Assembly: GCF_033100115.1 (NCBI RefSeq)
Contig: NZ_CP136910.1
Location: 5,162,001-5,226,000 of the forward strand
DNA from: Anaerocolumna sp. AGMB13020
Lineage (GTDB): Bacteria; Bacillota; Clostridia; Lachnospirales; Lachnospiraceae
Direction: 5' to 3'
DNA: 64,000 nt
Shown: piece by piece, positions 17,724 to 26,482 of the stretch
Layout of the letters: each line of letters begins with the position of its first letter
Numbering within the stretch: the stretch's first letter is position 1
The notes under the pieces: generated by a model
Told to the model about the DNA's origin: nothing
The model's input: only the letters and a program-made list of their open reading frames with translations
The model's database searches: none
Translations under genes and position numbers: made by a program

Positions 17724-18704
17724 ATGAAGAAAAAACGGTTAGTAGTAATTATGTTAATGGCTGTACTGGTACTGCTTGCAGGGTGTGCATCAAAAAATGA
17801 TACAGGGTATTCCTACAATATGAATAGTCTCGAAGCACCGGCTGGGAATAAGAGCGGGGGAAATGCTGGCGTTAAGGGTGACCAGCCAAGGGTAGAAACG
17901 ACAACTGTTAATCCGGAAGAGACAAAAGCGGAAGGGGAAAGTAATAGTGAATTAAATGATTCTGCAAGAAAGCTCATAAGAAAGATATCCATAGAATATG
18001 AAACCCTTGCGTTTGAGGATTCTGTCAAGCTGGTGACGGAAGAACTCAAAAAGGCCGGAGGATATATTGAGAATTCCAGTATACATGGAAATGTAATGGA
18101 TAAGAGCAGTTCCAGATATGCGGAATATGTCATGCGTATCCCGGTAGAAAAAGTGGATGACTTTATCAGCATGGCCGGGGAAAACATGAATCAGGTAAGC
18201 CGTAATGATTCTTCGGAAGACGTAACCTTGAAATATGTTGATACCGAAAGTGAGTTAAAGGCACTCGAAATTCAACAGGAAAGATTGTTGGCGCTCCTTG
18301 AAAAGGCTGATAAGATCGAAGATATCATAGCGCTGGAAGAAAGACTTGCTACGGTGCGTTACCAATTGGAGCAGAATGCATCCATTATAAGGACCTATGA
18401 CAATCTGGTTGAGTATGCGACCATAACACTTAGCATTAATGAAGTAATACGTATTACACAGCCGGAACCTAAAAGTAATTGGGACAGGATGACAACAGGT
18501 TTTAAAAATACCCTTGTGAATATCCGTGATGGATTTGTTGAATTCTTTATATGGTTTGTAATTAATCTTCCTTATCTGCTTTTCTGGGGAGTTATTATCG
18601 GTGTAGCGATTTTTATCTATCTTAAAAAAAGCAAAAGACTGAGGAATAAAAAAGGAAGTAAGTCAGAAGAAATGAAAGAAGATGTAAAAGAACCGAAAGC
18701 ATAG
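17724..18704 (+). CDS. DUF4349 domain lipoprotein
   Basis: The 326-residue protein starts at ATG 17724 with a lipoprotein signal peptide (KKKRLVVIMLMAVLVLLAGC); the lipobox LLAGC predicts lipidation at Cys21. A Ser/Asn/Glu-rich linker follows. From about residue 85 comes the DUF4349 domain, with RKISIEYETLAFEDSV, YVMRIPVEKVDDFI and DTESELKALEIQQERL, the last part a coiled coil. Near the C-terminus is a membrane helix (WFVINLPYLLFWGVIIGVAI) and then a lysine-rich cytoplasmic tail. It is anchored outside the cell with both ends in the membrane; the biochemical role is unknown. A weak GGAG site precedes the ATG, and a longer in-frame extension to 17655 would bury the signal peptide. Confidence 0.85.
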   Translation: MKKKRLVVIMLMAVLVLLAGCASKNDTGYSYNMNSLEAPAGNKSGGNAGVKGDQPRVETTTVNPEETKAEGESNSELNDSARKLIRKISIEYETLAFEDSVKLVTEELKKAGGYIENSSIHGNVMDKSSSRYAEYVMRIPVEKVDDFISMAGENMNQVSRNDSSEDVTLKYVDTESELKALEIQQERLLALLEKADKIEDIIALEERLATVRYQLEQNASIIRTYDNLVEYATITLSINEVIRITQPEPKSNWDRMTTGFKNTLVNIRDGFVEFFIWFVINLPYLLFWGVIIGVAIFIYLKKSKRLRNKKGSKSEEMKEDVKEPKA

Positions 18705-18710
18705 TAAAAA

Positions 18711-18915
18711 GAGGAACGGAATGAACAATCGAACGAGTAGGAAGGAAGAATAGAAACCAAACTGAAAGAATAGCCGAAAGAGAAAGGAACGAATAGCGAA
18801 AGAAGAATAGAAACCAAATCGAATGAATAGCTGAAAGAAGAAAGGAACGAATAATCGAACGAATAGCCGATAGAAGAATAGAAAACGATAGAGCCAATAA
18901 CTGAAGGAAGATAGA
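18711..18915 (+). repeat. Degenerate purine-rich repeat
   Basis: This stretch is about 80% purine on the + strand, with recurring GAATAG and GAAAGAAG words. A 36-base block starting GAAGAATAGAAACCAAA recurs at 18745 and 18802 (57 bases apart), with a weaker copy at 18873. It starts just after the DUF4349 gene. The reverse strand is open in more than one frame and would encode low-complexity Phe/Ser/Leu repeats, which are not believed. Confidence 0.7.
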
Positions 18916-19014
18916 AAAACAACAAAAAGAAGAAGTGAAAAAAGATATATAAGAAGAAATATTGATAAAAATGGCAATAATAATGAGAGAAAAATGAAAA
19001 TTAGCAAATTATGC

Positions 19015-19043
19015 TTGCTATTCTTAGTAGAGTATGTTACAAT
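19015..19043 (+). promoter_or_regulatory. Promoter for rpsB-tsf
   Basis: TTGCTA (19015-19020), 17 bases, TACAAT (19038-19043), with TG one base before the -10. It is about 100 bases upstream of rpsB. Confidence 0.8.
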
Positions 19044-19060
19044 TCATATGCTAAATTGCA

Positions 19061-19117
19061 CGTATGTTGATTTCTGGCCCGGTGCCTGTTAGGTCTGTCA
19101 GAAAAATGATACATACG
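19061..19117 (+). promoter_or_regulatory. Structured 5' leader of rpsB
   Basis: In the untranslated leader, CGTATGT (19061-19067) pairs with ACATACG (19111-19117) and inner TTTCTG pairs with CAGAAA. This leaves an internal bulge and a pyrimidine-rich loop containing GGCCCGGTGCC. It is a candidate autoregulatory site for S2; the link is inference. Confidence 0.4.
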
Positions 19118-19145
19118 GAAGTAGACAACCAATTGGAGGTAAATT

Positions 19146-19904
19146 ATGAGCGTTATATCAATGAAACAGTTATTAGAAGCAGGTGTGCATTTCGGACACC
19201 AGACAAGAAGATGGAACCCTAAGATGGCTGAGTACATCTACACAGAAAGAAACGGAATCTACATCATCGACCTGCAGAAATCCGTAGGTAAAGTAGATGA
19301 AGCTTATTATGCAATCAAAGATATCGTTGCAGATGGTGGAAAAGTTCTTTTTGTAGGAACAAAGAAACAGGCTCAGGATTCCGTTAAGTCCGAAGCAGAG
19401 CGTTGCGGAATGCATTATGTAAATGAGAGATGGTTAGGTGGTATGTTAACAAACTACAAAACTATCCAGAGCAGAATTGCAAGATTAAAACAGATTGAGA
19501 CCATGTCCCAGGATGGTACTTTCGAAGTTCTTCCCAAGAAAGAAGTTATCGAGTTAAAGAAAGAGTGGGAGAAATTAGAGAAGAACCTTGGCGGCATTAA
19601 GAATATGAAGAATATTCCCGATGCTATCTTTGTTGTAGATCCTAAGAAAGAAAGAATCTGCGTACAGGAAGCTCACGCATTAGGTATTCCTTTAATCGGT
19701 ATTGCTGATACCAACTGTGATCCTGAAGAACTTGATTATGTAATTCCCGGTAATGATGATGCAATCAGAGCGGTTAAATTAATCGTTGCGAAAATGGCAG
19801 ATGCAGTTATCGAAGCTAACCAGGGTGTTCAGATGACAGATAATTCCGAAGCAGCTGAAGTGGAAGCAGCTGAAGAAAGTTCTGAAGAGTTCGTAGAAGC
19901 ATAA
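19146..19904 (+). CDS. rpsB: 30S ribosomal protein S2
   Basis: The 252-residue protein has the standard S2 opening [20 protein letters not shown] and [10 protein letters not shown], then [30 protein letters not shown] and the late [13 protein letters not shown] signature. It belongs to the small ribosomal subunit. An acidic tail rich in Glu and Ala follows residue 230. A TTGGAGG ribosome binding site precedes the ATG. It shares a transcript with tsf, 28 bases downstream, from a strong promoter with a structured leader. Confidence 0.98.
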   Translation: MSVISMKQLLEAGVHFGHQTRRWNPKMAEYIYTERNGIYIIDLQKSVGKVDEAYYAIKDIVADGGKVLFVGTKKQAQDSVKSEAERCGMHYVNERWLGGMLTNYKTIQSRIARLKQIETMSQDGTFEVLPKKEVIELKKEWEKLEKNLGGIKNMKNIPDAIFVVDPKKERICVQEAHALGIPLIGIADTNCDPEELDYVIPGNDDAIRAVKLIVAKMADAVIEANQGVQMTDNSEAAEVEAAEESSEEFVEA

Positions 19905-19932
19905 AGATAAATAATAACGGAGGAATACAATA

Positions 19933-20859
19933 ATGGCTATTACAGCAGCAATGGTTAAAGATTTAAGAGATATGACCGGAGCAGGCATGATGGATTGTAA
20001 GAAAGCTCTTGCCGCAACCGATGGAGATATGGATAAAGCAGTTGAGTTCTTAAGAGAAAAAGGACTTGCAGCAGCAGAGAAGAAGGCCGGAAGAATTGCA
20101 GCTGAAGGTGTTTGCGAGACAGCAGTAGCAGAAGGCGGAAAAGTTGCAGCAATCGTTGAAGTTAACAGTGAGACAGACTTCGTAGCTAAGAATGAAACAT
20201 TCAGAAACTTTGTTACAGCTGTTGTTAATCAGGTTATTACATCTGACAGCACAGATACAGAGAGCTTTTTAGCTGAGAAGTGGTCACTTGATTCTTCTAA
20301 GACTGTAAAAGAAGAATTATCCAGCCAGATCGCTGTTATTGGCGAGAACATGAATATCAGAAGATTCCAGAAGGTTGTTGCTGAGAACGGTTTTGTTGAG
20401 TCTTATATCCATGGCGGCGGAAGAATCGGTGTATTAGTTGAATTAGAGACTTCTGTAAACAATGAAGTAACAAGAGAGGCAGCTAAGAATGTAGCAATGC
20501 AGATCGCAGCTATCGCTCCTAAATATGTTCAGAGAACTGAGATTCCCGCTGATTACATCGAGCATGAGAGAGAAATCTTAAAAGCTCAGGCTATGAACGA
20601 GAACACCGGTAAACCTGAAAATATCATTGAGAAGATGATTGAAGGCCGTTTAAACAAAGAATTAAAAGAAATCTGTCTTGTAGATCAGGTTTATGTTAAA
20701 GATGGTGATTTAACTGTTCAGAAATATATTGATTCAGTAGCAAAAGAAGTAGGCGCTCCTGTTGCAATCAAGAGCTTCGTGCGTTTTGAGACTGGTGAAG
20801 GAATCGAGAAAAAAACCGAGAACTTTGCAGAAGAAGTTGCAAAGCAAATGGGAAACTAG
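19933..20859 (+). CDS. tsf: Translation elongation factor Ts
   Basis: EF-Ts (308 residues) recycles EF-Tu by exchanging GDP for GTP. The N-terminal UBA-like region has VKDLRDMTGAGMMDCKKAL, followed by the conserved core VEVNSETDFVAKN and later PKYVQRTEIPADYIEHERE. The length is typical for Firmicutes. ACGGAGG lies upstream of the ATG. It is the second gene of the rpsB-tsf operon and is followed by an intrinsic terminator. Confidence 0.98.
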   Translation: MAITAAMVKDLRDMTGAGMMDCKKALAATDGDMDKAVEFLREKGLAAAEKKAGRIAAEGVCETAVAEGGKVAAIVEVNSETDFVAKNETFRNFVTAVVNQVITSDSTDTESFLAEKWSLDSSKTVKEELSSQIAVIGENMNIRRFQKVVAENGFVESYIHGGGRIGVLVELETSVNNEVTREAAKNVAMQIAAIAPKYVQRTEIPADYIEHEREILKAQAMNENTGKPENIIEKMIEGRLNKELKEICLVDQVYVKDGDLTVQKYIDSVAKEVGAPVAIKSFVRFETGEGIEKKTENFAEEVAKQMGN

Positions 20860-20883
20860 TCAATATTATTATATAATATTACA

Positions 20884-20937
20884 AAAGCCTGTATATCCAG
20901 TATATTAATGGATTACAGGCTTTTTTTATACCTTTTT
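20884..20937 (+). terminator. Terminator after tsf
   Basis: AAAGCCTGTA pairs with TACAGGCTTT across a 31-base A+T-rich loop, with the T-run reaching 20937. Confidence 0.85.
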
Positions 20938-22058
20938 ACCTATCGTAATTTATCGTCAAATATCATACTGTTTTTGATATAGTTTGGGAAGAGATTGGTT
21001 AGAATGTTTAATACCCAAAATATTAGGACAAAAAAAGAAAAGTTTGCTACTTAAATAAGAGATAATTATATAATGGTTTACTAGTGATAAAGAGGGTATA
21101 TCTGATTTGAGATATGCCCTCTTTATTATGATATATTTTACTGAGAAATAATGTAGGAGGGAAAATAGTGATAAAAGTACAAGGAAGTATTCAGAAATTC
21201 TGAGCCATTTCTGTTAGTATGACTTGAAATAGCTGCTATATTATTTTTGATTCCTAACTACTCTGAAATAAAGTTTAGAACATCACGTACAAATGTCTGA
21301 GTCTTTTCTTCTATGAGCAAAGCAGTTTTAAAGGAGCAACTTCGAAATAGTAGCGATAATCTTTCAAAGTTCCTCTTCCCCGCACAGGCAGATAGCCATA
21401 CTTGTATTATAGGGGAAAGAGAGATGTGTGTAGGAGTAACTTCCATTACAACCATAACCGGAAGTAAGTCATGCATACTGGCATTTAAAAAATCATTCTA
21501 ATTAGCAGTAAATGACTACAAAATGACTATTACATGGTAATATATGAATGGAATAATATAGTTTATAATGCTAATATGTGTATAAATAATGCTGACATAT
21601 TGATATGTAATAGAGTAATATTTATGAAATAGAAGAAAAATCATTTAAATAATAAAGAATATTGCACTAAAATGACATTATAAGAGTTGCTTTTTTGGTC
21701 CTATGTCAAGATTAGTACAATTTAAAATGAGAAATACTGCCGCAAATCAGATAAATTATACGACATCAAAATCAACATTGGTTGGCTTTAACATATAGTA
21801 TAGTTATCACTAATATTGAATCATAACAATAGACAAGAGAGGAGAGAGAAACATTTGATTATGTGATGCTTCAAGTGGAATAGCATGAGTAAAGTATTAG
21901 AAATTATGAATCCGATGATTGAAACATATCAGAGGGAGTCTTTTATTTTGGGAAAATTATTAGCATAATATAATACAAAAACCAAAGTAAATCTTTAAAA
22001 ATGGAAACTTATTGCATAAATAAAAGGTGTATGTTTAAAAAGGAAAGGATATGAGAAC
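20938..22058 (+). other. Gene-poor stretch with decayed sequence
   Basis: No intact gene is recognised in 1.1 kb. At 21089-21124 AAAGAGGGTATATCT pairs with AGATATGCCCTCTTT (one G-T pair), a terminator-like hairpin with no gene before it. At about 21155 a GGAGGG site and GTG give an 11-residue frame; at 21885-21968 an ATG gives 27 residues (MSKVLEIMNPMIETYQRES onward). Both look like gene beginnings cut short. A 72-codon reverse frame at 21258-21476 has no recognised family and no convincing ribosome binding site. The stretch lies between the housekeeping rpsB-tsf unit and accessory esterase genes. Confidence 0.4.
21089..21124 (+). terminator. Orphan terminator-like hairpin
   Basis: A 15-bp stem with a six-base loop is followed by ATTATG rather than a long T-run. 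It may be the leftover end of a lost gene. Confidence 0.45.
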
Positions 22059-22814
22059 ATGGATGATTTAAAGACTGTAGTCGAAAACAACATAGAACAA
22101 CAAATCACCGGTACTTTTCATGTGTTCTTGTTATTAGGACAATCTAATATGGCTGGATTTGCTAAAGCACAGGACTTAGACAAGGAGAAAAACCCACGTA
22201 TCCTGGTACTCGGCTTTGATGATAACCTGGAGCTTGGAAGAGTAGCTAATAAGTGGGATATTGCATGTCCTCCTCTGCATGAAGCCTGGGCTGGAGCTGT
22301 CGGAGTTGGCGATTGGTTTAGCAAAACTATCATTGATAGATATCCTGCCGGTGATGTCATCGGACTTGTTCCCTGTGCTCTCAGCGGTCAGAAAATTGAG
22401 ACATTTATGAAATCCGATGATAGTAAATATGACTGGATTGTGGAACGTGGGAAGATGGCGCAACAGAAAGGCGGAATTATCGAGGGTATTCTTTTCCATC
22501 AGGGTGAATCTAATAATGGTGACCCAACATGGCCTGGTAAAGTAGATACCCTGGTGAATGATCTTAAGAAGGACTTAAATCTGGGAGACATTCCTGTTCT
22601 TGTGGGTGAACTTCTTTATACCGGAGGATGTGCAGGACATAATGTGCTTGTAAACCAGTTACCAGGTATTATAAAGAACTGCCATTTGATCACCGCCAAG
22701 GACCTTGTGGTAGAACCGAGTGATACGGAGTGGAACCTGCATTTTAGTCATGATTCCGAAGTTACTCTTGGTAAAAGATATGCTGAAAAAATGATTGAAG
22801 TACTGAATTTGTAA
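22059..22814 (+). CDS. Sialate O-acetylesterase-like (CE6/SASA) carbohydrate esterase
   Basis: The 251-residue protein belongs to the SGNH-fold SASA/CE6 family, which removes acetyl groups from sugars, typically xylan or sialic acid. The nucleophile block is LLLGQSNMAGF (Ser29). The middle block is HQGESNNGD, and a late LHFSHDSEV segment probably supplies the catalytic histidine. No signal peptide is present, so it should act in the cytoplasm, perhaps on imported acetylated oligosaccharides. The N-terminal 18 residues are extra and hydrophilic. AAAGGAAAGG lies upstream of the ATG. It is paired with another esterase gene 79 bases downstream. Confidence 0.82.
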   Translation: MDDLKTVVENNIEQQITGTFHVFLLLGQSNMAGFAKAQDLDKEKNPRILVLGFDDNLELGRVANKWDIACPPLHEAWAGAVGVGDWFSKTIIDRYPAGDVIGLVPCALSGQKIETFMKSDDSKYDWIVERGKMAQQKGGIIEGILFHQGESNNGDPTWPGKVDTLVNDLKKDLNLGDIPVLVGELLYTGGCAGHNVLVNQLPGIIKNCHLITAKDLVVEPSDTEWNLHFSHDSEVTLGKRYAEKMIEVLNL

Positions 22815-22893
22815 TAAGTTTTACTCTAGACGTACAAAAATTCAATAGTTGGATAATGTAAGTAAATTATAATAAATTGTTAAGGAGGGTTTT

Positions 22894-24489
22894 ATGGGAT
22901 TGATGGAAAGGCCATCTGTCAGTACATTAGCTGACGGGGGAAAATATTGGGAGCATGAGTACGAGAAATTCTTTCTTAAGGCGTATGTACCTGCAAATGA
23001 TATTGATGGACAGACGAATAATTATAGCTTTCGGGCTCCATTACTGCTGGTCTTTGAAGAAAACAGGCAGAGCAGGGATGAGGCAATCGATTTTGCCAAT
23101 AAGAGCGGACTTAGCAGTATTGCGGCCGCAGTGGATTCAAGTGTTCTTTTTATTTATCCGACGGATGAAAGTGGGTGGAAGAATGCAACAGAGGAGTTAT
23201 ATGTGTCCGTTGTAGCTGAAGTTAAAATGGATCCCCGCTATTCGGATGGAATTGTTGAAATACATAATTTCTTTACACAGGAGTTCAAGGGCTATTTTAT
23301 AAGAGGTGCGATATTCAGAGTAGATATATATAGTTTTGGTGAGTCGGCAGATTATGTTGCCAAGAATCTGCTGAAAACAATAAATGGTGAGTATCTCTGG
23401 GGCCCAGGAGAGATTACTCCTGCTATGTGTTCTATGGAGAATCTGAGTGTTATACCTGCACCGAAGCGTAAGGATATAGCTATATTGAGCGTTGGCAATT
23501 CAAAGGAAATAAATAAAGCCTTTAAGGATTGTACAAATCTGCTAATTAAGTCGGAGCCTGACTACAGGGCTGATTTTAATTCTTTTGTCCGCAAGTTTAA
23601 AATGTGGTGTGGCAACATGGAGATTGAGCCTGATTTTGAATCAATGAACATGACAGAGGAAGCTGGTAGCGTACTAGTAAAGACCTCACCGGACAACAGA
23701 GGAACATGGAGGGATACAGCAGAGCATAAAGTTGGATATTTTGCCTATTACAATAATGATATATTTGATAAAGGACCGGTCCCACTGCTTATGGGATTTC
23801 ATGGTGGTGGCGATTCCTCAATGTTCCTGACATTTGTTTCAGGATGGTATGAAATCGCGCACAGATATGGCTTCTTGTATGTTTCACTTGAGAATCATCA
23901 GAATGTTACAGCGACTGAAGTTGTAGAAGTAATTGAAAATCTTAAGAAACACTACAATATAGACGAGCATCGCATTTATGCAACCGGATTTTCGATGGGC
24001 AGTGGAAAAACATGGGATATGTATCAAGAGTATCCTAGCGTTTTCGCGGGTCTTGCTCCTGCAAGTGCACTGTTCCTAGTGAAGAATAATCCATTTGGTC
24101 AGCCACTCGGTGACAGACTAAATACGTCTGTTTCTGTTCCAATATTCTATTCCGGTGGCGAAAATTCACATCTGCCAGAATTACCTTTCCAAGCTGATTC
24201 TGGTCTGGAAAGAATACAGTATGCTGCAGAGGTCAATAAATGCAAGATTAAATTTGACCTTAGCTACGACGATAAGGACAATTGGGCGAATCCTATATGG
24301 GGTGTTTCTGGTGAGCGTGTCGAGAAGCTTTACGATGAGGCCAGAGGAAGTTATCTGACCATTCAATACTTTGACAGTGAAGATGGCATTTGTCGAACCG
24401 CATTTGCTAGTGTCAGTGGACAGGGACATGAGTGCAGACGTCATACTTGCGAGAATGCATGGAAGTTTATATCGCAGTTTACCAGGTAA
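22894..24489 (+). CDS. Two-domain alpha/beta-hydrolase esterase (CE1/PHB-depolymerase-like)
   Basis: The 531-residue protein ends in an alpha/beta hydrolase of the feruloyl-esterase/PHB-depolymerase type. It has an oxyanion-loop GFHGGGD (about residue 304), the nucleophile elbow GFSMGSG (Ser367) and a catalytic QGHE (His512). The first ~230 residues form a separate domain with no obvious catalytic serine ([20 protein letters not shown] near the start) that may be a degenerate hydrolase or a binding module. There is no signal peptide, so action in the cytoplasm is likely. TAAGGAGGG precedes the ATG. With the preceding SASA-like gene it suggests joint deacylation of plant-derived sugars; this is inference. 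A perfect stem follows downstream. Confidence 0.78.
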   Translation: MGLMERPSVSTLADGGKYWEHEYEKFFLKAYVPANDIDGQTNNYSFRAPLLLVFEENRQSRDEAIDFANKSGLSSIAAAVDSSVLFIYPTDESGWKNATEELYVSVVAEVKMDPRYSDGIVEIHNFFTQEFKGYFIRGAIFRVDIYSFGESADYVAKNLLKTINGEYLWGPGEITPAMCSMENLSVIPAPKRKDIAILSVGNSKEINKAFKDCTNLLIKSEPDYRADFNSFVRKFKMWCGNMEIEPDFESMNMTEEAGSVLVKTSPDNRGTWRDTAEHKVGYFAYYNNDIFDKGPVPLLMGFHGGGDSSMFLTFVSGWYEIAHRYGFLYVSLENHQNVTATEVVEVIENLKKHYNIDEHRIYATGFSMGSGKTWDMYQEYPSVFAGLAPASALFLVKNNPFGQPLGDRLNTSVSVPIFYSGGENSHLPELPFQADSGLERIQYAAEVNKCKIKFDLSYDDKDNWANPIWGVSGERVEKLYDEARGSYLTIQYFDSEDGICRTAFASVSGQGHECRRHTCENAWKFISQFTR

Positions 24490-24575
24490 TATGTCTACGC
24501 AAACTTGAAGCAAAAGCTATTTGGAAACGCACCTGAGCAGTTAGTTGGTTTGTTTTTATTTTGTATACAATAAGA

Positions 24576-24608
24576 AAACCGCCGAAAACACTGAATTTTC
24601 GGCGGTTT
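24576..24608 (+). terminator. Perfect inverted repeat downstream of the esterases
   Basis: AAACCGCCGAAAA pairs perfectly with TTTTCGGCGGTTT around a seven-base loop. It is G+C-rich in the middle but lacks a long T-run on either strand. It is probably the esterase operon's end and possibly bidirectional. Confidence 0.65.
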
Positions 24609-24735
24609 AACACTACTTTAAGTAGGAACTTAATTTCCCATCTGTTTTGCGAAGTTTTGAAGTATAAATTTCCTTATTTTTATGTAACAGAAATAGTATG
24701 ATGATGAATGAAATTATGAGTTTAATTGTATCTGC

Positions 24736-25251
24736 TCATTTGAATATCAAAGATAAAGGAAGCAATGATATAATGTGGACTATACTCCCCGATAATAATG
24801 AAACAATCGTACCTATCATAATTCCAAGTCCAGCACCTTTAATGTGATGCCACGGATTTCTATACTCCTTGTCCATATCCTCTGTTCCAGGTATTCTCGT
24901 TTTTTTACTATGACAAAAAATCCAGATATCTAATATTAGCAAATCATAAATATTTACAACAAAGAATAAGATAAGCACATAAATGAATGCAGATGAGAAT
25001 GCTTTTGCACCAGAATAATATGCAACTGCTGCAAGTACGATAGCAAAAACTAAAATAGAGATTATTTTTATTGATAAATGTCTTTTTTCAATATTTGTTA
25101 TGGTATCTTTGTATTGTGGCAAATTTTCTACCCGTATTCTAATTTCTTTTGGATACGACATTATATGCTTCAATGGATTTTTGTAAAGAGAAGGAAGTAC
25201 AATGAGTGAAAATATTCCACAAGCAATAATACATTCTAATATTAAAATCAT
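24736..25251 (-). CDS. Hypothetical four-helix membrane protein
   Basis: The family is not recognised. The 171-residue reverse-strand protein has four predicted membrane segments: residues 1-20, about 61-80, 86-112 and 140-165. A soluble loop lies between helices 1 and 2 (RIRVENLPQYKDTITNIEKR) and another around residue 120 (KTRIPGTEDMDKEYRNPWHH). AAAGGAG precedes the ATG on the reverse strand. It is transcribed divergently from a TetR-type regulator 160 bases away. This arrangement often means the regulator controls the membrane protein, but no substrate can be inferred. Confidence 0.72.
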   Translation of the reverse strand: MILILECIIACGIFSLIVLPSLYKNPLKHIMSYPKEIRIRVENLPQYKDTITNIEKRHLSIKIISILVFAIVLAAVAYYSGAKAFSSAFIYVLILFFVVNIYDLLILDIWIFCHSKKTRIPGTEDMDKEYRNPWHHIKGAGLGIMIGTIVSLLSGSIVHIISLLPLSLIFK

Positions 25252-25306
25252 AGCTGAAAGGTCTCCTTTTATCTAATTTCACGCATAAGCACTAAATTTG
25301 AAACAC

Positions 25307-25335
25307 TTGTGCATCTGTATAAAATTTACTATAAT
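25307..25335 (+). promoter_or_regulatory. Promoter for the TetR gene
   Basis: TTGTGC (25307-25312), 17 bases, TATAAT (25330-25335). The -35 overlaps half of an imperfect inverted repeat, GCATAAG (25283-25289) and CTTGTGC (25306-25312), which could be an operator. Confidence 0.6.
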
Positions 25336-25412
25336 ACTGTGAGAAGCTAAATACAATATTATTAGCAAAAGTGATACAATTTTTTAGTTTTGTGCCACAG
25401 GAGAACAAGCAT

Positions 25413-25961
25413 ATGAATATTGAAGAGAGAAACCCGACTAGAAAAAGGATTATAGAATCTTTATTTACATTGTTAGTAAAGAAAGATTACAATGATATTA
25501 CAGTATCTCGGATTATTGACAAGGCAGAATTGGGGAGAAGAACATTTTACAGACATTTTAAATCGAAAGATGATGTTATAAGTTACTTAACAAAATTGCT
25601 TATGAATGATTTTGCTAATACTATTGTGCATAATCATGCCGAAACGCAGGAAGGAATCATAACTTCCTATTTTGAGTTTTGGGAAAATCATATAGATTTG
25701 CTAAAATTATTAAATAAAGCTCATCTGCTTTATTTTATTGAGGATAATTTTCCTCAACTTATTTTTGAGGTTGCCTTAAAAACAGGTCATATTAATAATG
25801 ATATAAAGGAAGCCAGGGCATTAAAAGAATACGAAAAACATAAATATGAATTTTCTATTAAACTGGGTGGAATTTGGAAGGCAACTATTATATGGTCACT
25901 AGAAAGTCCTCGGAAAAGCCCAATAGAAATGAGTAGAATAATTAATGATATTATAAAATAA
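25413..25961 (+). CDS. TetR/AcrR family transcriptional regulator
   Basis: The 182-residue protein has the N-terminal TetR DNA-binding domain: TRKRIIESLFTLLVKKDY, the turn-and-recognition helix ITVSRIIDKAELGRRTFYRH, and the following FKSKDDVISYL. The C-terminal part (about residues 70-182) is helical and resembles the TetR_C ligand domain of short clostridial members. The ATG at 25413 is preferred because CAGGAGA lies upstream and the homeodomain-like part starts soon after; a GTG at 25371 is the other choice. It is divergent to a small membrane-protein gene, the likely target. It lies about 500 bases upstream of the NRPS, but a regulatory link there is not shown. Confidence 0.85.
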   Translation: MNIEERNPTRKRIIESLFTLLVKKDYNDITVSRIIDKAELGRRTFYRHFKSKDDVISYLTKLLMNDFANTIVHNHAETQEGIITSYFEFWENHIDLLKLLNKAHLLYFIEDNFPQLIFEVALKTGHINNDIKEARALKEYEKHKYEFSIKLGGIWKATIIWSLESPRKSPIEMSRIINDIIK

Positions 25962-26183
25962 GCAAAATTATATAAAAGAAATGGTGTTGCCAGGCTTGCC
26001 AAAAACATAACTTGGATTGTATCCATTGCAGAAATATAAGATGTGAAAAATTTAAACTGTATAAAAATATAAGAAGATACTCAATTAAGGTATTTTCATT
26101 TATATAGCCCTGAATATAAAAAGTAGATAATTATGTTTCGAGGGCTATCCTTAAAATAGAATAGAAGCTATAAATGAATAATT

Positions 26184-26243
26184 GGCTGTTGCAAAATGAA
26201 GTATAAGTGGTCTTATCACGATACGGTTCATATTGTAACAGCC
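26184..26243 (+). repeat. Short inverted repeat, possible mobile-element remnant
   Basis: 17-base arms GGCTGTTGCAAAATGAA and TTCATATTGTAACAGCC match at 15 of 17 positions around a 26-base centre. Confidence 0.4.
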
Positions 26244-26336
26244 ACTTCTGATTTGCGACTAATTTCGACTGTAACAGACGACGACGAAATTTACGAAATA
26301 TGTAAAACACCTTGCGTGATAACATATAAAGGTATA

Positions 26337-26357
26337 AAATGGTATAATATACCATTT
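26337..26357 (+). promoter_or_regulatory. Palindromic operator over a -10 sequence upstream of the NRPS
   Basis: AAATGGTAT-AAT-ATACCATTT is a perfect 9-3-9 palindrome. It contains TATAAT (26343-26348) and lies 125 bases upstream of the NRPS start. TTGCGT at 26312-26317 is the closest -35-like word but is 25 bases away from TATAAT; TATAAA at 26333-26338 gives a 15-base spacer. Confidence 0.4.
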
Positions 26358-26482
26358 GTATTGCGATTTATGGTGTTATATTGAGGGTGTCCAAGGCTCA
26401 TGACGTTAAATTAGTGGATTATACTGTGAAAGAAGCAGAGGACACAGAAATCAAACTATAAAGTTAAGGAGTTAAGAGTATT

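Larger units (their letters stand above)
25962..26482 (+). other. Intergenic stretch before the NRPS
   Basis: No gene is convincing in this 520-base A+T-rich stretch. At 26184-26243 GGCTGTTGCAAAATGAA faces TTCATATTGTAACAGCC, an inverted repeat with two mismatches that resembles insertion-sequence ends but encloses only 26 bases. Short frames on both strands overlap it and are not believed. A 21-base palindrome containing TATAAT sits at 26337-26357. The NRPS start has AAGGAG at 26466-26471. Confidence 0.45.

Noticed and set aside
18617..19007. Overlapping reverse-strand frames of 90-114 codons rich in Phe, Ser and Leu
   Set aside because: They are complements of a purine-rich repeat, overlap each other in different frames and have no start signals.
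21258..21476. 72-codon reverse-strand frame
   Set aside because: No recognised family, no convincing ribosome binding site and no conserved neighbours; mentioned only as part of the decayed stretch.
25413..25961. TetR regulator as a proven NRPS regulator
   Set aside because: Its divergent membrane-protein neighbour is the more likely target; only distance and a palindrome suggest a link to the NRPS.
26131..26384. Short frames on both strands upstream of the NRPS
   Set aside because: They overlap each other and an inverted repeat, and neither has a ribosome binding site.
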